From contig CM036168.1 in assembly GCA_020631735.1 (NCBI GenBank), positions 96,948,932 to 97,012,931 of the forward strand: a stretch of DNA of 64,000 nucleotides, written 5' to 3'. Position 1 is the first letter of the stretch. Each line of letters begins with the position of its first letter. Shown piece by piece: positions 1 to 11,600 of the stretch. This DNA comes from Saccharum officinarum. Its lineage: Eukaryota > Streptophyta > Magnoliopsida > Poales > Poaceae. The notes beneath the pieces are model-generated. The model was not told the origin of the DNA, searched no databases, and saw only the letters and a program-made list of their open reading frames with translations. The translations under genes and the position numbers were made by a program.

Positions 1-83
1 GCCCCTTCCCTCGCAGTCGCAGTCGCAGACGGAGAGGCTGCCGGAAATATTAAACCCCGAGCAGAGCATCACCATTAAACTAA

Positions 84-305
84 GGGCGTGTTTGGTTACG
101 TTTTTGTTAAAGTTTAACTCCCATCACATTAATGTTCCCTCAAATACATGGAGTACTAAATGTAGACTAATTGCATGCATGTCGACACGAGTAATTTACG
201 ATATGAATCTATTAAGCCTAATTAATCCAAAATTAAAAACTTTTTTATCAAATAAGACGAAAGTGCTACAGGGTTTGTTAAATTTTAACACCTCAAACCA
301 ACCCC
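84..305. mobile_element. Tourist-like MITE
   Basis: About 220 bp beginning GGGCGTGTTTGGTT and ending in an imperfect inverted copy (AAACCAACCCC). It lies between TAA on the left and TAG on the right, a near match to the TWA target duplications of PIF/Harbinger (Tourist) elements. Its interior carries the phrase TACTAAATGTAGACTAATTG, shared with the copies at 15878 and 62574. No coding content. The superfamily follows from the TIR and the 3-bp TSDs of sister copies in this window. Confidence 0.7.
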
Positions 306-436
306 CTAGCCACATGAAGCGCACCCATCACAGTACTGTAAGATAAGCGAACAAGATTCCTTCCGGCTCTCAACCATCTGCACACGCCTACCGCCCCCGT
401 CATTTATAAGCCCCTCCTCTCTCTTTCTCTGTCTTC

Positions 437-710
437 CCCCGTGTTTAGATGCACCTATTCGGTGACGGCGGAAACACTGTTCTACACTGTAGCGTACTGT
501 AGCATTTTGTTTTTTAGTGTAAAAAAGTGTCCAAAAATTGATTAATTAGGCTTAAAATGTTCCTCTCGCAAAGAACAACAAAACTATGCAATTAGTTTTT
601 GATTTCATCTACATTTAGTACTCCATACATATGCCGACATTTTGATATGATGGGAATCTTTTTTTTGTATAGTAGAATTTGGGAGGGAAATTTGGTAACT
701 AAACAGGGCC
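437..710. mobile_element. MITE upstream of the U-box gene
   Basis: A non-coding unit of about 270 bp with outer ends CCCCGTGTTTAGAT and TAACTAAACAGGGCC, which are inverted relatives. It has the internal ATTAGGCTTAAAATGTTC block also seen at 16195-16456. It ends about 100 bp before the U-box start codon, so it may contribute to that promoter or 5' UTR. No clean target duplication was seen. Confidence 0.6.
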
Positions 711-813
711 TTCGCCTCGCCGCTCCGCCATCGTACGCACGCCATCCCCACTAAACCAGCCGTTTCTCTAGGTGTTAGTTATACCGATACCGCGCTCAGC
801 TGTTCCAACTCCA

Positions 814-2907
814 ATGGCCATGCCCAACCCACCAACGGTGTTGACCTCCGCGCCGTCACCGCCCGCCGGCTGCTCCACCTCCTCCTGGTCGTCGGCGGCG
901 GAGTTCATGGCGCCGGCGCCTCCGTCGCCGTCCGACGGGGAGCTGCTGCGCTCGCTGCACCGCCTGGCGCGGGACCTGTCGGTGGCCGCCGAGACGCCGG
1001 CCCCGTTCCTGCGCGGCGCGCTCGCGTCCATCACCAGGCGGTCCAGGCTCCTGGCCGCCGCGTTCGACGACCTGGTCCTGTGCGCCGCGGCGGCCGGGGA
1101 CGTGCCGCGGTCCGCGTCGCTGTGCCTCCGCGAGGTGCTCCTCGTGCTGCAGCGCTTCAAGGCGCTGGCCGCCGACTGCGCCGCGCGGAGCCGGATGCGG
1201 CTGCTGCTGCAGTCGGACGAGATCGAGGAGGAGGTGCGGGAGCTGCACCAGGACCTGGCCACGCTGCTCGACCTCCTGCCCGTCGTCGAGCTGGGCCTCG
1301 CCGAGGACGTCGTGGACCTGCTGGACCTCGCGTCGCGCCAGTGCAGGCGGTTCGCGCCGTCTGTGTCTGTCCTGGCGGAGCAGGCTCTCAAGGCCAGAGT
1401 GCTCTCGCTGATACAGGAGATTGAGCGGGAGATCGTGCCGGAGCGGGACAGGCTGCGGGAGATTCTGGAGGAGGTGGGCATCAACGACCCGGCGACCTGC
1501 AGCGAGGAGATCGAGAGCCTCGAGCGGGAGATCGGTGACCGCGCCTCGGAGAGGTGGACGGACGCCATGATCGCGCTCGTCGGTCTGCTGCGGTACGCCA
1601 AGTGCGTCCTGTTCAGCGCCACGCCCCGGCCTTCTTCGGATTCCAAGCCGGACCCCGAGGTCGACAAAGAAGGGGAGCCCCCGGCGCCGCCGCCGGACTT
1701 CCGCTGCCCCATCACCCTCGACATCATGCGCGAGCCCGTCGTCGTCGCCAGCGGCCAGACGTACGACCGGGAGTCCATCTTCCGGTGGCTCGACTCCGGC
1801 AAGTCAACGTGCCCCAAGACAGGGCAGGTCCTTACCGTTTTGGAGCTGGTGCCCAACAAGGCGCTCAAGAACCTCATCGCTAAGTGGTGCCGGGAGAACG
1901 GCGTTGCCATGGAGAGCAGCGAGGCGAGCAAGAGCGAGCCGGCGCAGGCGGTGGCCGCTAACAAGGCGGCGCTGGAGGCGGCGCGCATGACGGCGTCGTT
2001 CCTCGTGAAGAAGCTCGCCATCTCGTTCTCCCCTGACGCGGCCAACCGCGTGGTGCACGAGATCCGGCTGCTGTCCAAGTCCGGCGCCGACAGCCGCGCG
2101 TTCGTCGGGGAGGCCGGAGCCGTGCCGCTGCTGGTGCCCTGCTCTACTCGAGGACGCCGGGCTCCAGCTCAACGCCGTCACGGCGCTGCTGAACCTCTCC
2201 ATCCTGGAGGCCAACAAGAAGCGCATCATGCACGCCGAGGGCGCCGTGGAGGCGGTGGCCCACATCATGAGCTCCGGCGCGACGTGGCGCGCCAAGGAGA
2301 ATGCGGCGGCCGCCGTGCTCAGCCTGGCGTCCGTCCATACCTACCGGCGCCGCCTCGGCCGGAACTGTCGATCGTGGAGAAGCTGGTGCATCTGGTCCGC
2401 ACCGGCCCAACGAGCACCAAGAAAGACGCGCTGGCCGCGCTGCTGTCGCTGGCGGGGGAGAGGGAGAACGTGGGAAAACTCGTGGACGCCGGCGTCGCGC
2501 AGGCGGCGCTGTCCGCGATCAGCGAGGAGGAGACCGCGGCCGCGGTGCTGGCCGCGCTGGCGAAGCGCGGCGGCGCGGAGGCGATCGTGGGCATCGACGG
2601 CGCCGTGGCGCGGCTGGTGGCCGAGATGCGCGCGGCACGGAGTGGGCCAGGGAGAACGCGACGGCGGCGCTGGTGCTCCTGTGCCGGCGGCTGGGCGCGC
2701 GCGCGGTGACGCAGGTGATGGCCGTGCCAGGCGTGGAGTGGGCCATCTGGGAGCTGATGGGCACCGGCACGGAGCGCGCCCGCCGCAAGGCCGCGTCGCT
2801 CGGCAGGATATGCCGCCGGTGGGCGCCGCCTCGGCCGCCGACGGCGAGCGGGGCAGCGTGTGCCGGCCGCCAGCAGCGTCGTGCCTCCGGCCATGATGGC
2901 GTCGTAA
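814..2907 (+). CDS. U-box/armadillo-repeat E3 ubiquitin ligase (PUB family), frame-broken as assembled
   Basis: Plant U-box proteins with ARM repeats transfer ubiquitin from an E2 to substrates, usually in defence or hormone signalling in the cytosol or at membranes. The first ATG is at 814 (MAMPNPPTV). A helical N-terminal U-box-associated domain fills about residues 30-270. The U-box lies at about 293-366 (FRCPITLDIMREPVVVASGQ, then TYDRESI and CPKTGQ). ARM repeats follow (ALLNLSILEANKKRI, LSLASV, ALLSLAGERENVGKL, ATAALVLLCRR). The gene is intronless, and about 699 codons is normal for PUB16/17-type proteins. The frame shifts near 2145 (two bases net), 2345, 2632, 2820 and 2868 before the final TAA at 2905-2907. 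Each shift fits loss of one C or G from a short run. Every ARM segment is otherwise well conserved, which favours assembly error, but a recent pseudogene is possible. Confidence 0.88.
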
Positions 2908-3330
2908 TCAAGGCTAGCAAGGGCAATGCCAGATAGGATAAAGCTCGGATTAAACGAATTTTTTCCCTCTTCTCCTCCTCATGTACAAAATTTGCTTAGG
3001 CTGTCACGATTCTTTGATCAGAGAGTGATAATGGTGAGTGGTCGATCAACTGTGCATACGGAGCTCTTACTGTACCAATGTAGTTTGTTCCTCTGTCTCC
3101 ACCAAAATTTCCTACATTATTCTTCATTCATCAGCGGGCAGCGGCTCTAAATATAGTACTACAATGAAAATGGCTTTAGTATTTGACTCCATTTGCTGAT
3201 CTGTGGGCTGTCGCGACGTCTGACCTACTGTTCGATACCGAGGGAAAGCAACGGGGATTTGTTCCGATTTGCCATGTGATGGGGCCAGACCGTCTGCTTT
3301 GCTCCGTGATCCAACGTAACAGCTTAGCGC
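2908..3330. other. 3' flank of the U-box gene
   Basis: AT-moderate sequence after the stop codon, presumably the 3' UTR and spacer. No coding segment, MITE terminus or RNA gene is recognisable here. Confidence 0.4.
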
Positions 3331-3339
3331 TTTTAGCTT

Positions 3340-4480
3340 TGGGTTAGGGGGCGCTAGCGCCCGGACCGCCAGCTCCAGGCGGCGTCGGACGCACCCCCTC
3401 TCCCCCACTCGCCAGCTCCCGCCCCGCGCTGCCTGCACAGAAGAAGCGAAAAAGGAAAAGAGAAAAAGGAACCCGCCTGCCCTTCCTCCACTCGCCGCGG
3501 AAGGAAGACGGGGGCGCCCGCAAGCGCACGGGATCCGCCCACTGTCAACTCACCACCACAACCTGCTCCCTACCCCCAGCTCGTCCCCGCATGCCCGCTG
3601 CAACATAAGGATGAAAAGACGCTGAAAACACCATAAACGTAGTATTGCAACAATGCCCAACGAACTACTTCACCAATAGATTCAAGCAGTTGAAACATAT
3701 AAATTGCAACAATAAAAAAGGTAAAAAGATCTAACACTGGGACGATGGAGTTAAAACACCTTGAACATGTTATTGAAACAAACAAGAAAAATAGCTGAAA
3801 CATTTTGCTGAAGCTGCTGAAACACAATGAAACATATTACTACAACACCACCTGAACACCTACTGCAACATCGACTCAAAACTACTACAACATCCGCAGA
3901 GAACCGTTGCAACAACGGCGAGATCTGAACCCGCTCGCCGGAACCCTAGCCACCACCAAACCATTAGATCCAGAGGAGGGGGAGAAGGAGGAGGAGGAGG
4001 GGTAGGAAGAGGAGGGACCAGATCGAGATCCAGAGGGAGGAAGCAGGGGGAGGGAGGCCTCAGATCGAGATCCCTCTCCACCTACCTCGTCAGAACCGCA
4101 CCGTCGTCCTCGTCTCTAGAAACATGGAGGTAAGAGAGCGAGCGAGAGAGAGAGAGAGCAGGGAGAGAGGGGACGCGCGCGGCTCGCGGCTCGCCGGAAG
4201 CTGTCGCCATCGCCCACGGCTCCGCGGCGGCATAGAGGAGCTTGGAGGTCGCAGCCGGGAGGAAGGGAGAGGGGGGGGAGGAAGGAAGGGAGGGCAGCTC
4301 GTCAGCATGGGAGAGGAGGCGTGCGGGTGCGGCGCGCGTTGGAGCGGCGGAGCAGCTCGTAGAAGGAGGCATGCGAGCGCGAGCGAGAAGATAAGATGGA
4401 AGAGGAGACGAGCGAATAGATGCGGACGAGCGAGTGGATACGGAGCGTCCGGCGCGAGTCGGACGTCCTCTGTATATCGT
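3340..4480. repeat. MULE-like repetitive segment with TGAAACA/CTACAACA-rich core
   Basis: The left edge (GGGGGCGCTAGCGCCCGGAC) and the reverse complement of the right edge near 4470 (GACTCGCGCCGGACGCTCC) share a GCGCC-GGAC core. The interior from 3600 to 3900 repeats short GAAACA, GCAACA and CTACAACA phrases, a texture common in grass Mutator-like non-autonomous elements. The right half is purine-rich (GAGAGAG at about 4135-4165). No transposase and no 9-bp target duplication were found, so both family and borders are tentative. Confidence 0.35.
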
Positions 4481-4831
4481 TACCGTTTGGGTTATCATTG
4501 ATGGGGCCTCCCGCTCCGTGCCCTGCGCGAGTGATTGCCGGTGATGATCGGGACCAGGAACCAGGCACGCTTTTCCTTCCATCTGCGCATTGCTGGCGCG
4601 AACATGTGATTTGCGAGGAGCAGACGGGGTTTCCACTGCACGGTACGGATAATCTGGCACTCTACCGCTACGCCACGAACGCCTCGCGGCACGGGCAGGT
4701 GGGGCAGGTGCAGACACCGGCGACCAGCGAAGCGCCGCGCAGGTGCGGCCGTGCGCACGGCGCGGCTTCTGCGCCGCCGGCTGCCGACCAGCCCGTGGTT
4801 TCTTTTGGGAGGATTTGATGATGCGGCCAGA

Positions 4832-4931
4832 NNNNNNNNNNNNNNNNNNNNNNNNNNNNNNNNNNNNNNNNNNNNNNNNNNNNNNNNNNNNNNNNNNNNN
4901 NNNNNNNNNNNNNNNNNNNNNNNNNNNNNNN
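4832..4931. other. Assembly gap (100 N)
   Basis: Exactly 100 N, the conventional size for a scaffold join of unknown length. Sequence on the two sides need not be contiguous in the genome. Confidence 0.98.
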
Positions 4932-5554
4932 ATGTTGGGCTTCCTCCAACTCATGCCTCCACTCTAACTCTCTCAATCTAAAAAACTCTAATATCACATG
5001 GAGACTACAAAGCTAATCTCTCTTATATGTGCCTAAGAGAGAGATCATTTAAGGGACCTCCTATTGATCCCTCACAGGAAATAATGAATTAGGGTTTCAA
5101 GGAATGCCTCCTTCAGGGGCAGCCTTGCTTTATATACCACTAGGAAGGCACACAGCCTCGGTCAAACCGACCCTTGATCTACGATTATTATTGATCCTCA
5201 AAGGCGGTGGAAGGCATGATCCGGAGGTGGAGCCTGATTGACCACCTGGGTGGGGCGACGTGTCCCTAGGGCTAGGCGCCCGCCCCTGTCACAGTGACAG
5301 GTGGGTCCCACCTCCTAGGGTTTGGCTTCCCGAACCTTCTAGATTATACTTTTTCTATTCATGGCCGTTTCTCTCTATGTAAAACCTGACAGTGGCCATC
5401 CTTGTTCTTTTCAGCTAACCCCTGCAGAAATAGACATTCACCAAAAACTCATGGAATTATGTCAGTAAACCCCTATATCTAAGTATAATTATTGTTTATC
5501 CTTTTTCATGCTATGTTGACGGTTAAAAAAATGATACTTATCTTACCGTCAACA
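4932..5554 (-). mobile_element. Partial LTR, minus orientation, cut by the gap
   Basis: Read on the minus strand, the LTR would begin TGTTGACGGTAAGATAAG at 5554. A TATA-like TATATAAAG lies at about 5128-5136, about 420 bp in, and the LTR then runs into the N gap. Its first 41 bp form a small hairpin (TGTTGACGGT at 5514-5523 against ACCGTCAACA at 5545-5554). It abuts gypsy leader sequence on the right, so it probably inserted into the element described at 5555-7414. The second LTR is not visible. Confidence 0.45.
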
Positions 5555-6493
5555 GAGCCTCGAAGCAAAGCCGCCGTAGTAGCTACGTTTTACTCGCCTG
5601 GGTGAAGTGCGAGAGTCTGTCATCATCCTCGATGATCCTCCATTGCATGTCGTGGGCCCTGTTGCACGCGGGTCCACCTTCTAGGAGATGAGCGATCTCA
5701 TGCTCGAGCTCCGCATGTTCCTGCTCTAGAGCAAGGGCGCATCCTCGAGCTCCACCCCGACTTTGTCATTAGGGTCGAGTGAATGGGTAATTTCCCCACC
5801 ATGGACACTTTCAACGTGCTCCTCGGGGGTTTCTTCATGGTGGGGCTATCTGCCATGAAGCACTCGCGCGAGAGGTGGTAGCTCCCCTGACTGGAGACAG
5901 AATCAGGGATTGACTCTGAAACACTCACGAGGAGATTGTGGATCAATCCCATGATGTAGTTGGCCATGCCCACGAACTCATCATTCGTGGATGGCGGACG
6001 AAAGCATCGCACCATATGGTGCTCTAGGATCTACGCGGCGTTGCGCAAACCATAAGGGAACACCGTTGAGGCGCCCTGGGTCAAGATGTCCGGGAGAGCG
6101 GCTCTCCGCCGGTGACCTATGTCATGATGTTGACGAAGGAGAAGGTGAGGGCATGCAGGTCCTCCTAGGATGAGTAAGGTCCCAGGTAGATGGTGAGCTA
6201 GTGCTCCAACCTCCCGAAGTCAAAGTTGAGAGGCTGGTCGCGCCTGGGGGCGTGGGCCTCTGGAGCGTTCAGCTGTAGCTCCTTGAGGGCCACGACGATC
6301 GTGTCGAGGCCAGTGGGGGGAGGAGTCTGAACAGGTGCAAGAGCCTGCACCAGCTCTCCCTCCATGGTAATAATGAAGTCTAGACTTTCGAAGCACACGC
6401 GTGCACTCAGGGTCCAGTTGATGCCATGGCTAGCCATTCGAAGCCTAATGGTGGCGACGAAACGCGCAAAAGGCCCCTATCTAGCGCGCCAAC
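5555..6493 (-). mobile_element. Degenerate Ty3/gypsy internal region (PBS and leader/gag start)
   Basis: On the minus strand, directly downstream of the LTR at 6494-7414, comes GTTGGCGCGCTAGATAGGG, the TGGCGCG-type primer-binding region common in grass gypsy elements. Short broken frames follow (6198-6437 and 5698-6015, minus) that resemble the poorly conserved leader/gag start of such elements. No zinc knuckle, protease or reverse transcriptase remains before the boundary at 5554. Confidence 0.55.
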
Positions 6494-7414
6494 TGTCGGT
6501 GTTCAGAACCATCGACTAGTGAATTTGTGGATTGCGTGTTTAGGTTTGGATGGTGAGCTTGGAGGATGCAAAGATGTATACTGTTTGGGCAGAATATCCC
6601 TAGTCCAATTTGAGGTGGCTTGCGCTACCAGCTTGGTTGTGAGCAGAGGGGGCTTGAGAACTTGTGAGTGTGTGTGTTTGCTTGAGAGCTTGAAAAGTCT
6701 CCCCTTCGAAGGGTACCAGGCCTTCCCTTTATAGGCCAAGGAAAGGGCCTGGAATACATGAGAAAGGATAGAGAAAAAGGAAAAGAAGAAAGAGAAAAAC
6801 AAAAGAGAGGGAGAGGAGTCCCGAAGTTGCACCGCCCTCCTTCCCCGGCAGGTTGGGAACCGGTGGCCCTGTAGACAATTGTGGAGATGCCCGCACGTCC
6901 AGGCCCTATCTGTCATTGTAGCTATGCGCGGGCGTCGCTGCCCAGTCATGGGGCAAGGCGTGTTCAACAGGTCCACCATACGAGGATTAGGCACCACAGC
7001 GCTTGTTCGCTCAGCACTGTGGAGGCGTGCGATCCTAGGGATGGTCTGCCATGGCTGCTGGTCATGTCGAGGCATGGCTACACTTCCCTTCTGACATCAG
7101 GATCGTGCGCGGCCACGCCCAGAGTGGTTGAAGTATGGCACAGGCCTGGCATGGGAGTCTGCGCCCTTGCCCGAGGTCTAGCATAATTGCAGGGGTCGAG
7201 CGAGACGGAGCCTGTACCCAAGGGGTTGGGCGAGGCGGAGCCCTTACCCGAGAGGCCGGGCGAGGTAGGACTCACGCCCGAGGGGTCGGGCGAGGCAGAA
7301 CCTTTTTGGTTAGGCCAAATCGGGCAGCAACTACGCTCATAATTGTTTTAGACAGGCTGAGGTCGATGTCTTTTAACACCTGTCTTATAGGTACCCTAAT
7401 ATTGGTACCCGACA
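6494..7414 (-). mobile_element. Ty3/gypsy LTR (921 bp)
   Basis: The element has TG...CA ends: TGTCGGTGTTCAG at 6494 and GGTACCCGACA ending at 7414. Read on the minus strand it begins TGTCGGGTACCAATATTAGG, a typical grass gypsy LTR start, and is followed by the PBS-like sequence at about 6475-6493. It is therefore the 5' LTR of a minus-strand element whose remaining body lies to the left. The partner LTR is absent or hidden by the gap. Confidence 0.7.
7192..7300. repeat. 30-bp tandem repeat inside the gypsy LTR
   Basis: Units start at 7192, 7222, 7252 and 7282. They share GGGG(T/C)CGGGCGAGGCGGA followed by a variable CCC(T/A)NACCCGA-like segment. There are three full units plus a partial fourth. 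Confidence 0.85.
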
Positions 7415-7439
7415 AGATTTGTTCTAAATAGTCTTTTTG

Positions 7440-8390
7440 TGGTGCTATGTTAGATAACAGAGTTATTTATCTATCTTTTTTTCATGTGTATGGTAGCTAA
7501 CTTAGTTCATTAGTTTTATTGATCTGAGTTATGTATCTAACTCCTCTTTTATGTATATACTACCTAACTTAATTGATTAATTTACTGTACATGGTTATGT
7601 ATCTAACTTGTGTTTTGATGTGTTTGCATACTGGCTAACTTTTTTGACTAACTTACTGTTAAGAGTAATGCGTCTAACTTGTGTTTAAAATTAAAATATC
7701 TTGCTGATCTTCCAATTGAAGAAACAAATATGCTCAATGTCATAGTTATAGAGATATCGAGATTACCGCTGCAGAAGTTATGAAAGTTATTATTTATCTT
7801 GGTTTTGGAAGGTTGCATCATCATATTATGGAACTTACTGTATAGTATAGGTTGTAGAAGTTACTTTTATTTCATCCTCACCCTTTATAAACCCTTTTCC
7901 ATGTCCCGATGATTAGTTTCTGAAAAGAGAAAAAAGCTGATGAAACCTAAAAAAGAATGTGGGATCACTACTAAGTTATGTTTGTTAGTTATTCGTCGAA
8001 GTTATGTTGTCTAATTCAGTTATCTAAGTTAAGGCTGATGAACCAAAAAGAGAATGTGGGAGCACGGCTAAGTTATCACTGTTAAGTTATTCATCGAAGT
8101 TATGCTGTCTAATTCAATTATCTAAGTTATGTGCGTATGATTCTAAAAAAAGAAAAAATGTTGCAGCGCATGCGATCCAGCAAGAGAAGTAAAAAGAGAA
8201 GGGAATGCCTGTGCTGCCCAAAAAGAGAAAGAGAAGTGAAGTGAAATGAATGCTTTCCTATTTGGGCAATATTTGTTGTTTAAAAATCGTTCGTTGGTTT
8301 CTTTTGATGAATGTTCGCCATTTAGTGGTGTCGTTCTCTAACTCCCATTATCTAGTCTGTGGATATGCTGCTTTTGTATCGAAAATTCCT
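7440..8390. repeat. AT-rich spacer with degenerate tandem repeats
   Basis: From about 7445 to 7690, units of roughly 65-70 bp repeat GTTATGTATCTAACTTGTG and CTAACTTxxTTGATTAA phrases. At 7956 and 8053 a 97-bp unit beginning AATGTGGG and containing TCGAAGTTATG and TCTAATTCA is duplicated with a few changes. No gene was seen. An intron-like TTTTCTATTTTGTAG at the right edge leads into the exon at 8415. Confidence 0.5.
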
Positions 8391-8414
8391 TGGAAGATAT
8401 TTTCTATTTTGTAG

Positions 8415-8695
8415 GAGAGTTGCGGCAGAGCAAAAGTTTCATTCAAAAGGAGGCAGAGGAAGAGGCAAAGAAGGTACCTGCAAAAACATTTACTGCAGGT
8501 CTGCCTGATGTTCAGGACATCACAATGGAGCCATGGATGAACAATGTGGTAGAACTACCTAATCTAATGCCCTCCCAAGAGTACTCGTCTTCCATTAGAC
8601 CCAAGTACCCAAGGGAGAATACTAAACTAAACGATTCCATCGAGCGCACCGCAAGGGAGAACTCGAAGATCCACATGTTTACATCAGGATCACAA
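8415..8695 (+). pseudogene. Exon of an unidentified gene, left part (interrupted by insertion)
   Basis: An open segment follows a good splice-acceptor context (pyrimidine-rich, TTTTGTAG). It encodes a charged, low-GC peptide with phrases FIQKEAEEEAKKVPAKTF, GLPDVQDITMEPWMNN and RPKYPRENTKLND. The frame runs to codon CAA at 8693-8695 and is then ended by the first bases of an inserted LTR-like sequence. The same frame resumes at 13009. I do not recognise the protein family. Upstream exons were not found, so this may be a displaced fragment of a larger gene. Confidence 0.5.
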
Positions 8696-11600
8696 TGAGA
8701 GAGTGAGGCTTACAACATCCTTGTCAATTCTTACATCACTTTTAATACAACATCAGAGTAATTCATTATATTTGATTGATTATAAAGCGAATATAAAATA
8801 TTATCAGAGTTCAACGGAAATAAAATCATTTAATGATATGATAAGCATTAACATGATAAACTTTTATAAGCATTAAATGAGAACAAGTTGCAAGTATTTC
8901 CTATGTAAAACTTTTGTGAGAGTTTTAATAAATAACTCTACTCCGCATCGTAAAGGAAATCATCGTTGAGCTCACCAGGAGGTTTTCCACACACAAGTGG
9001 TCAGCTTATCGCACCTGCCACCTGCAACAGGGTAGAATAAACCCTGAGTACTTAATTGTAATCCACAAGACTTACCCGTCAGGAGAAAAGAAATGACTCT
9101 AAGGATTATGCAAGGCTTTCTGGCTTGTGGGCTTATTGCATATGTAGGAAATTACTAAGTGTTTCATCCTTATATTTCTTTGTATTAGCATTCATCATTA
9201 GTTCATTAACCGACCATTCTATGTAAGCACCAAGACTACTTCCAAGCAGGTGGTAGGCAACCAAAACCATTTCACCCTCTTCTATAGTTCTTACTATAAT
9301 GGCAGATTATAGCCATGTCAGACCGTCAAATTGACGGCGATTTGCGAATCAATGTGCCTAGCTGGGTGCCCTGAAAACACATGCCTTGCTTGTACCTCGG
9401 GCACGAGCAAGATCAACCCGTTCCACTCTTGTCAAGGGGTCCAGGTCCTCGTCCAAGCTCGAACTCTAAGCCCCCAACACTGCAAGCCCAGCCTCAGTAT
9501 GGTGCTTAGACCTCCTCAACCCAATATATATAACCACCTAAAAAGCCAGTCTGAAAAGAGCCGGAACTCATGACAAGAGAGAAACAAGTCTTCCCACTCC
9601 CGTAAGTAAGTATATGCTCGGGATAAATAGGTCTGTGACCTGACTATGGAATCCAATGCAGCGAACAGTCCTTAATCGACACAGGAGGAACAAATGCAAT
9701 CAGAGCCTCGCTCTGCTGCCCAACCAAGTCAAGGTCCATCCAACCCGTTCCGCCCGGTCTCCAATTATCCATATATATTTATATTCCATGTGAAAATAAC
9801 ATGATAATAGTAACAATAATATATTTTCTATCTCTTGCGAGTGACCGGTAATCACTCGACTTCTACCGGAATCCTATAGCATAGCACGCTACATGATCCT
9901 ATCATACTAGTAAGACTCCTAGGAAAGGATATATATATATATGCAGGTGGGTTTCATTCAACTCCTTTAAACTTAATGCACAAGCATAAATTAAAGTGCA
10001 GAGTGATAGGGGTTTTGAACCGGGGCTTGCCTGGGTAACATTTAACCAAGTTAGCATTCCATTGGCGGCAGGATTGTCAGAGTAGCATCCTTCTATTACT
10101 CTAGGCGACTCCATGATCTATCGTCGACCCTATTATGAGATTCGTGAATGCAACGCAGAGACGTGAATAACCGATGGCAAACGCAACGCTCAAAGATAGG
10201 ACTACGCCTCTCAAGCTAACGAGAGAGCGCGAATGGTTAACGTACTCGGCTATGTACCCATGTCGACTACTAAGACGCCATTGTCCAACAAGTAGTTTAG
10301 TTATACAAACCCAAGATATTGATTTAACGATTTCATTGATTTACTGCATATATCCCAACTAGGGCTCATTAACTATTCTAACAACTAAGTATTATAGAGT
10401 TACAAAAATTATAGCGAGCACTTAATAATGCCAGGAACCTACTATGAAATTTCTAGAATTATTGCTAGTATAATTTAGTCTTGGAAACTCATACAAATTC
10501 ATATTTTGAAAATGTTAAGCCTCGCAAATGAATTAACGAGCTTCGAAGAACATTATAAGACTATGTGAAATAATTGCACTAACATATAGAGAATGATTTT
10601 AGAAATCTAACAAAGTTGGTTTCACAATTTTTGGACCCCTACAAAATTTCATATTGAATCTACAAGTTTACTCTAGAGGCCAATTGGAAAATACTTTAGA
10701 ATATGAAAAGGGCCGGCCACCACAAACTCGGCCTGGCAGCCCCAGCGGCCCACGCGAGAGCAACTGCGCGCGCGGCAGGCCGGCCCAACCGACGGGGAGC
10801 CCGCACCCGCGCCCATGCTTTGCAAAAAGAGACCCTAGACCAACAGTTTATTACGTGACGCTCCAGCGCACTATTGCCCGAGAGAAAAGCTTTGCAGACC
10901 AACCCTCGAAATTAACCCATCTTCACAACTAGCCGGTCCCCGCTACCCCAGTACCCCTGCACACGCCGGCGTGGCTCCGGCCAGCACGACGCACCTCCGC
11001 CGGCCAACCGAGCGAAGAACAAGCCCACGAGCAGGCCGCGAGCACCGCGGAGCTTAGGCAAAACCTTAGGTGGCAGTTGAACGGCGTACGGTGCCCCCCC
11101 AAACCCTACCCACGCTGGTGGCCCATCCGCCAAGACGGTGCCTCTGTTCTGATGAGCTAGCGCACCTATCGCCTAACCGGAAGGGCGGTAGAGCAATAGA
11201 GGCTTACCAAGCATACGACCGAGGGGGTGGTTGAGCCGGAGGCGGCTCAGGCAGGCCCGGCCATGCGCGTGGTGAAGGGGTGGCAGCGCACCGAGCATGG
11301 CACGCCCGCGTCAGCTGGTCACCGGTGATGATTTTGGCCAACCCGAGGCGATCACCAAACGTAGGGGGTCAAGGCGAGTCAAACTACGCCAGTTAATTGG
11401 AACTAAAACGAAAGAGGGCTTACCCCCAACCCACTCTGCTCAGGCAGAAAGATGACCGACGACGACGGTATACCAAAATTGGCCACCGTTGAACCACGCC
11501 AGGATTCGCTGTGAAAGGGGCATCTAGCTCGCTACTTCTACAGCTCGCGGAGGTGAGGAATTGCTGCGAGAGCGAGCTATCGGTGAGAGGGGAGATATCC

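Noticed and set aside
768..2078. 436-codon open frame on the minus strand of the U-box gene
   Set aside because: It is a GC-rich shadow of the conserved plus-strand gene, with serine/arginine-rich low-complexity translation and no domain.
4668..4997. Open frames running through N runs (also at 41777-42163)
   Set aside because: They are created by unknown bases in the gap and carry no evidence.
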